From Larix sibirica (taxonomy: Eukaryota; Streptophyta; Pinopsida; Pinales; Pinaceae): DNA of 10,381 bases. A model generated the notes under the pieces. The model was given only the letters and a program-made list of their open reading frames with translations. It was not told the DNA's origin and ran no database searches. Both the position numbers and the translations under genes were made by a program. Shown here in pieces: positions 8,350-10,381 of the stretch; position 1 is the stretch's first letter, and each line of letters starts with the position of its first letter. The stretch spans positions 1 through 10,381 of the forward strand of contig NWUY0303954588.1 of the NCBI GenBank assembly GCA_004151065.3, read 5' to 3'.

Positions 8350-8422
8350 TGAATGGGTTCTAGGAAATCGCGAGGACCTAGTCAAGGACATCACCGCAGA
8401 ATTACATCCTGAGAATCGTGAG
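8350..8422 (+). CDS. Internal coding exon B of the same unidentified plant gene
   Basis: The exon follows a pyrimidine-rich tract and a TATATGCAG acceptor, and is followed by a GTACAA donor after ...CGTGAG. Its first base completes the Ser codon split from exon A. The next 24 codons are open and include EWVLGNREDLVKDI and end HPENRE. It ends on a codon boundary. The acidic, charged composition with a Trp suggests a folded or helical segment. I do not recognise the protein. The next exon was not found: DNA after 8423 is AT-rich and then becomes retroelement sequence, so the following intron probably also carries insertions. Confidence 0.72.
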
Positions 8423-8676
8423 GTACAATTTCTACCTCCTTATTTGATTGTATTCACTATTTAGATTAGGATATCTTGTCATGACTAAGTAAATAATATT
8501 TTGCTAATCTTCTAGACTATCGTTCTATTTGCAAAGGTGTTTGCATAGGCCTTGACTGAGTAGGTCTTATTGTATTTAGCTAAGTCACATGACACGGTGA
8601 CACATGACAACAGAGGACACATGGATACGAGCTTTAATTATTGTTGGAAAACCACTTAATCTATTGTATTAAGTAT
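8423..8676 (+). other. Start of next intron, AT-rich, no gene
   Basis: This sequence begins with the GTACAA donor of exon B and holds no recognisable coding sequence. It contains a direct repeat CACATGACA at 8586 and 8601, and the first copy of a 13-base word ATTGTTGGAAAAC at 8640. A second copy of that word lies at 8675, close to the possible LTR edge. The border with the retroelement to the right is uncertain. Confidence 0.4.
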
Positions 8677-9261
8677 TGTTGGAAAACTACTGGCATACAT
8701 TCACCATCCTCCCAACCTTAGGCGCATTATCCCAGCAATGGCCACCCTCGAGCTATTCGTACTAATGAGGATTTATAGAAAGATTTTCTTCTGGTCATAT
8801 CCAACATCATCATTGGTGTTTTCTCAATGTACCAATCTGCACACATTCAATTATGCCTTTTTACTTTTCCTCTAGTGAACTCTTGGCTGTAACCCCCTTG
8901 AAGGCATCTCCTCATTCTCTTTTAACCTTTCTCCCTCAATGGAGATGTAGTTAGGTTTCTTGATTTAGTTTTAAAATAAGTAATTTTGTTGAGCTCAATG
9001 TGGCAGAATGAGAACATTACGTTTTTCCTTTCTTTCCTCATATTGTTCAAATTTATCACACTTAGTGATCTATCCAATGGCTTTCTTGACATTTATAATA
9101 ATCAAATCTGCAAATACATATAATCACTTTCTCACAATCATAAAACGTTCTCACCAAAATAATTTGGTGTGCATGTCTCAGAATTACATTCTCTTCAAGT
9201 TCTAACATGTAGATTGCAATAATTAAAAATATAATAAAATGCGAACTGAGGGGATATTACA
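8677..9261 (-). mobile_element. Probable Ty3/gypsy 3' LTR, inner edge firm, outer edge tentative
   Basis: On the minus strand the gypsy polypurine tract is followed at 9261 by TGTAATATCCCC, a typical plant gypsy LTR start. The far end is not certain. I propose 8677 because the + strand there starts TGTTGGAAAAC, so the LTR would run TGT...ACA over about 585 bases, but a similar word at 8642 would serve too. A TATA-like word (minus TATAAAT, 8771-8777) lies about 484 bases into the LTR, a reasonable place for its promoter. A + frame at 9008-9205 inside it is not a gene. Without the 5' LTR for comparison the outer limit cannot be proved. Confidence 0.55.
8771..8777 (-). promoter_or_regulatory. 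TATA-like box of the gypsy LTR
   Basis: The minus strand reads CTATAAATC here, in the 3' third of the proposed LTR, where the U3 promoter of a plant LTR retrotransposon would be expected. It is a weak motif in AT-rich DNA, supported only by its position. Confidence 0.3.
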
Positions 9262-9277
9262 TACCCTCCCTCTTAAA
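9262..9277 (-). other. Polypurine tract of the gypsy element
   Basis: The minus strand reads TTTAAGAGGGAGGG, then TA, directly before the TGTAATATCCCC LTR start. It lies about 50 bases after the stop codon of the chromodomain frame. The polypurine tract primes plus-strand DNA synthesis in LTR elements and always abuts the 3' LTR, so its place here fits. Confidence 0.75.
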
Positions 9278-9325
9278 TTCAACACTAAATCCTTGGTGTT
9301 CTAGGGATTTCTGGAAAAAAACTCC

Positions 9326-9499
9326 TCATTTCCGAAACATAAATGGATAGGCCATCCGTATGGCATCTTCCATTTCCCAAGTTGCCTTTTCAGGATCATA
9401 GTGCTTCCACTTCACTTTAACTTGTGAATTAACTCTATTTTGGAGTTTATTCTCTTTCTGATCTAGAATGCACTGAGGTTCCGGTATGAACTCCCCATC
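9326..9499 (-). pseudogene. Ty3/gypsy chromovirus integrase C-terminal chromodomain
   Basis: The minus strand encodes about 57 residues that match the end of chromovirus Pol: an EPQCIL start, then a Lys/Asn/Arg segment, VKVKWKHYD, ATWE and MAYPFMF before a TGA stop at 9326-9328. The spacing of the KWK and ATWE blocks is that of a chromodomain. In chromoviruses this tail on integrase directs insertion towards particular chromatin. The domain itself is open, but the rest of the gypsy polyprotein (protease, RT, RNase H, integrase core) is absent. Immediately upstream, from about 9503, the sequence is Ty1/copia protease in another frame. The terminal fragment is therefore orphaned from its own pol. 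Confidence 0.9.
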
Positions 9500-9674
9500 A
9501 ACTAGGAACAAGCAAAACGTCATTCAACTCAATTCTCCTTGGGGAATCTAAAAGGAAATGGAGCCCAATCCTTTCATAGGATAAGTGGCATCATCACCCA
9601 ACTCTGCTCATCCCCCCCCTCTTTCTTTCGAACCCGCTGAAGTGTTTCCTATCATCAGTCATATGTCTTGATGC

Positions 9675-9683
9675 CCCACTGTC
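9675..9683 (-). other. Copia protease active site Asp-Ser-Gly, intact
   Basis: The minus strand has GAC AGT GGG within WYVDSGASRHMT, the canonical catalytic triad of the retroelement aspartic protease. The surrounding frame is broken on both sides, so no active enzyme is expected. Confidence 0.9.
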
Positions 9684-9840
9684 CACATACCACCCAACAC
9701 CTGACAATGTTGATAGATAAACAAGAGACCATCAAAAAAGGCGTATTCAAGCTTTGAAGCTAACTCATCCACTCCAACTATAGTGGTTGCACCCTCTGCA
9801 ACTTGTGTTTGTTGTTGGCCTTCCCTTTCTTCTTCATTGG

Positions 9841-9888
9841 AAATTGGCTAGTATAATATGAATGTCCCTTATGGTGACACCTGAAAAA
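9841..9888 (-). other. Degenerate gag zinc knuckle
   Basis: The minus strand reads FFRCHHKGHSYYTSQF. Compared with CX2CX4HX4C, the first Cys is Phe and the second Cys and His are kept. The spacing after His is two residues too long, and the last Cys is Phe. Metal binding would be lost. The flanking MKKKGK is the usual Lys-rich tail. Confidence 0.8.
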
Positions 9889-10281
9889 ATTCACAACGTA
9901 GATCCTTCTTACCTTGGCTTGATTCTTCCTTCTTACTCTTACTAGGTCTTTTCTTACTTCCTTCCTTGTCCTCTTAATATGGACCAGGTCTTTTGCTTCA
10001 CTTTGCCTTGCTACACTAGATTCTAACCTTGTCTTCTCTTGCACAAAGTCATCCCAAAGCCTTTCTAAAAATGGTAGCTTCTCATGAGCAACACTTACCT
10101 TGTACAAAGGGTTTCCAAGATGGAGTAAACCCATTTGAAGCAATAGGCACCGTCTCCTTATACTCCATTTTTGTCCTTATGGCAGCCAATTGATCTTTCA
10201 ACTCTATGATCTTCCTGAAGTAGCTAGCCATTGGATGTATGCCACTCATGCAAATGGTGAGAGCTTGTTTCTAAAGAGCAC

Positions 10282-10381
10282 TTTTCTAGAGATGTTCACA
10301 CTTTGGGACTGTAAATTTCCTTAAAATCCACTCTAGGGCTAGAGTATGTAGCGGAAAATAAATACTGAAAGAAATATAGCA
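10282..10381. other. Right edge of window, probable retroelement sequence
   Basis: This stretch lies upstream of the copia gag in minus-strand order and is probably gag N-terminal or leader DNA. No start codon, primer-binding site or LTR border could be identified before the window ends. Confidence 0.3.

Larger units (their letters stand above)
9504..10281 (-). pseudogene. Ty1/copia gag-protease relic, frameshifted
   Basis: The minus strand reads, in copia order: a gag segment from about 10267 (MSGIHPMASYFRKIIELKDQ starting at 10249, then SWKPFVQG), the ERLWDD block (about 10060), a degenerate zinc knuckle, DELASKLE (about 9770), the protease word WYVDSGASRHMT, GDDATYPMKGLGSISF and ELNDVLLVP (to 9504). 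Several frames are used in turn. Frameshifts lie near 10095, between knuckle and protease, near the run of eight C at 9612-9619, and near 9555. In-frame stops occur at 10271-10273 and 9548-9550. The relic differs from the intronic copia copy and represents another copy or family. It stops at the protease C-terminal part, where gypsy sequence takes over. Confidence 0.88.

Noticed and set aside
9008-9205. 65-codon + frame
   Set aside because: It lies inside the proposed gypsy LTR, in AT-rich DNA, antisense to the element.
1-10381. tRNA, rRNA, CRISPR, bacterial operon or phage signature
   Set aside because: None seen on reading both strands; the splice sites and plant retroelement relics point to a nuclear plant genome.

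Overview
The window looks like nuclear DNA from a seed plant with a large, repeat-rich genome. The long AT-rich introns, the scarcity of coding sequence and the style of the Ty1/copia and Ty3/gypsy protein fragments suggest a conifer or another gymnosperm. That assignment is inference: no rRNA, organellar or other diagnostic gene is present. I see no bacterial operon, CRISPR array, tRNA or rRNA.

The only host-gene evidence is two short coding exons on the + strand, at 4986-5079 and 8350-8422. Each has good AG and GT splice borders. They join in phase across a 3.27 kb intron to give about 54 uninterrupted codons. I do not recognise the protein. Its first and last exons lie outside the window, or are hidden in parts I could not assign.

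From the left end, positions 1-1198 are a purine- and G-rich stretch with no convincing gene. A 36-bp tandem repeat lies at 1199-1320. A decayed LINE endonuclease fragment (minus strand) lies at about 1549-1960. A clean two-copy tandem duplication with a 344-bp unit occupies 2067-2754, followed by a 40-bp doublet at 2781-2860. A degenerate array of roughly 21-bp units runs from about 3127 to 3800. From about 4600 the DNA turns AT- and T-rich, typical of plant intron, and holds exon A. The intron between the exons carries a minus-strand Ty1/copia gag-pol relic at 6485-7690. In that relic the integrase core is missing, yet the sequences on either side of the gap are joined in frame.

Downstream of exon B is a second minus-strand retroelement block. 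It has a Ty1/copia gag and protease relic (9504-10281), then, within a few bases, a Ty3/gypsy chromodomain (9326-9499), a polypurine tract and the start of an LTR at 9261. This is a copia-gypsy chimera or a recombination junction. All recognisable retroelement coding fragments lie on the minus strand, opposite to the host exons.

None of the mobile elements appears capable of movement: every coding fragment is truncated and most carry frameshifts or stops. The points of most interest are the copia-gypsy junction, the in-frame integrase loss, the hidden 21-bp array whose frames encode seven-residue repeats, and the unidentified split gene.
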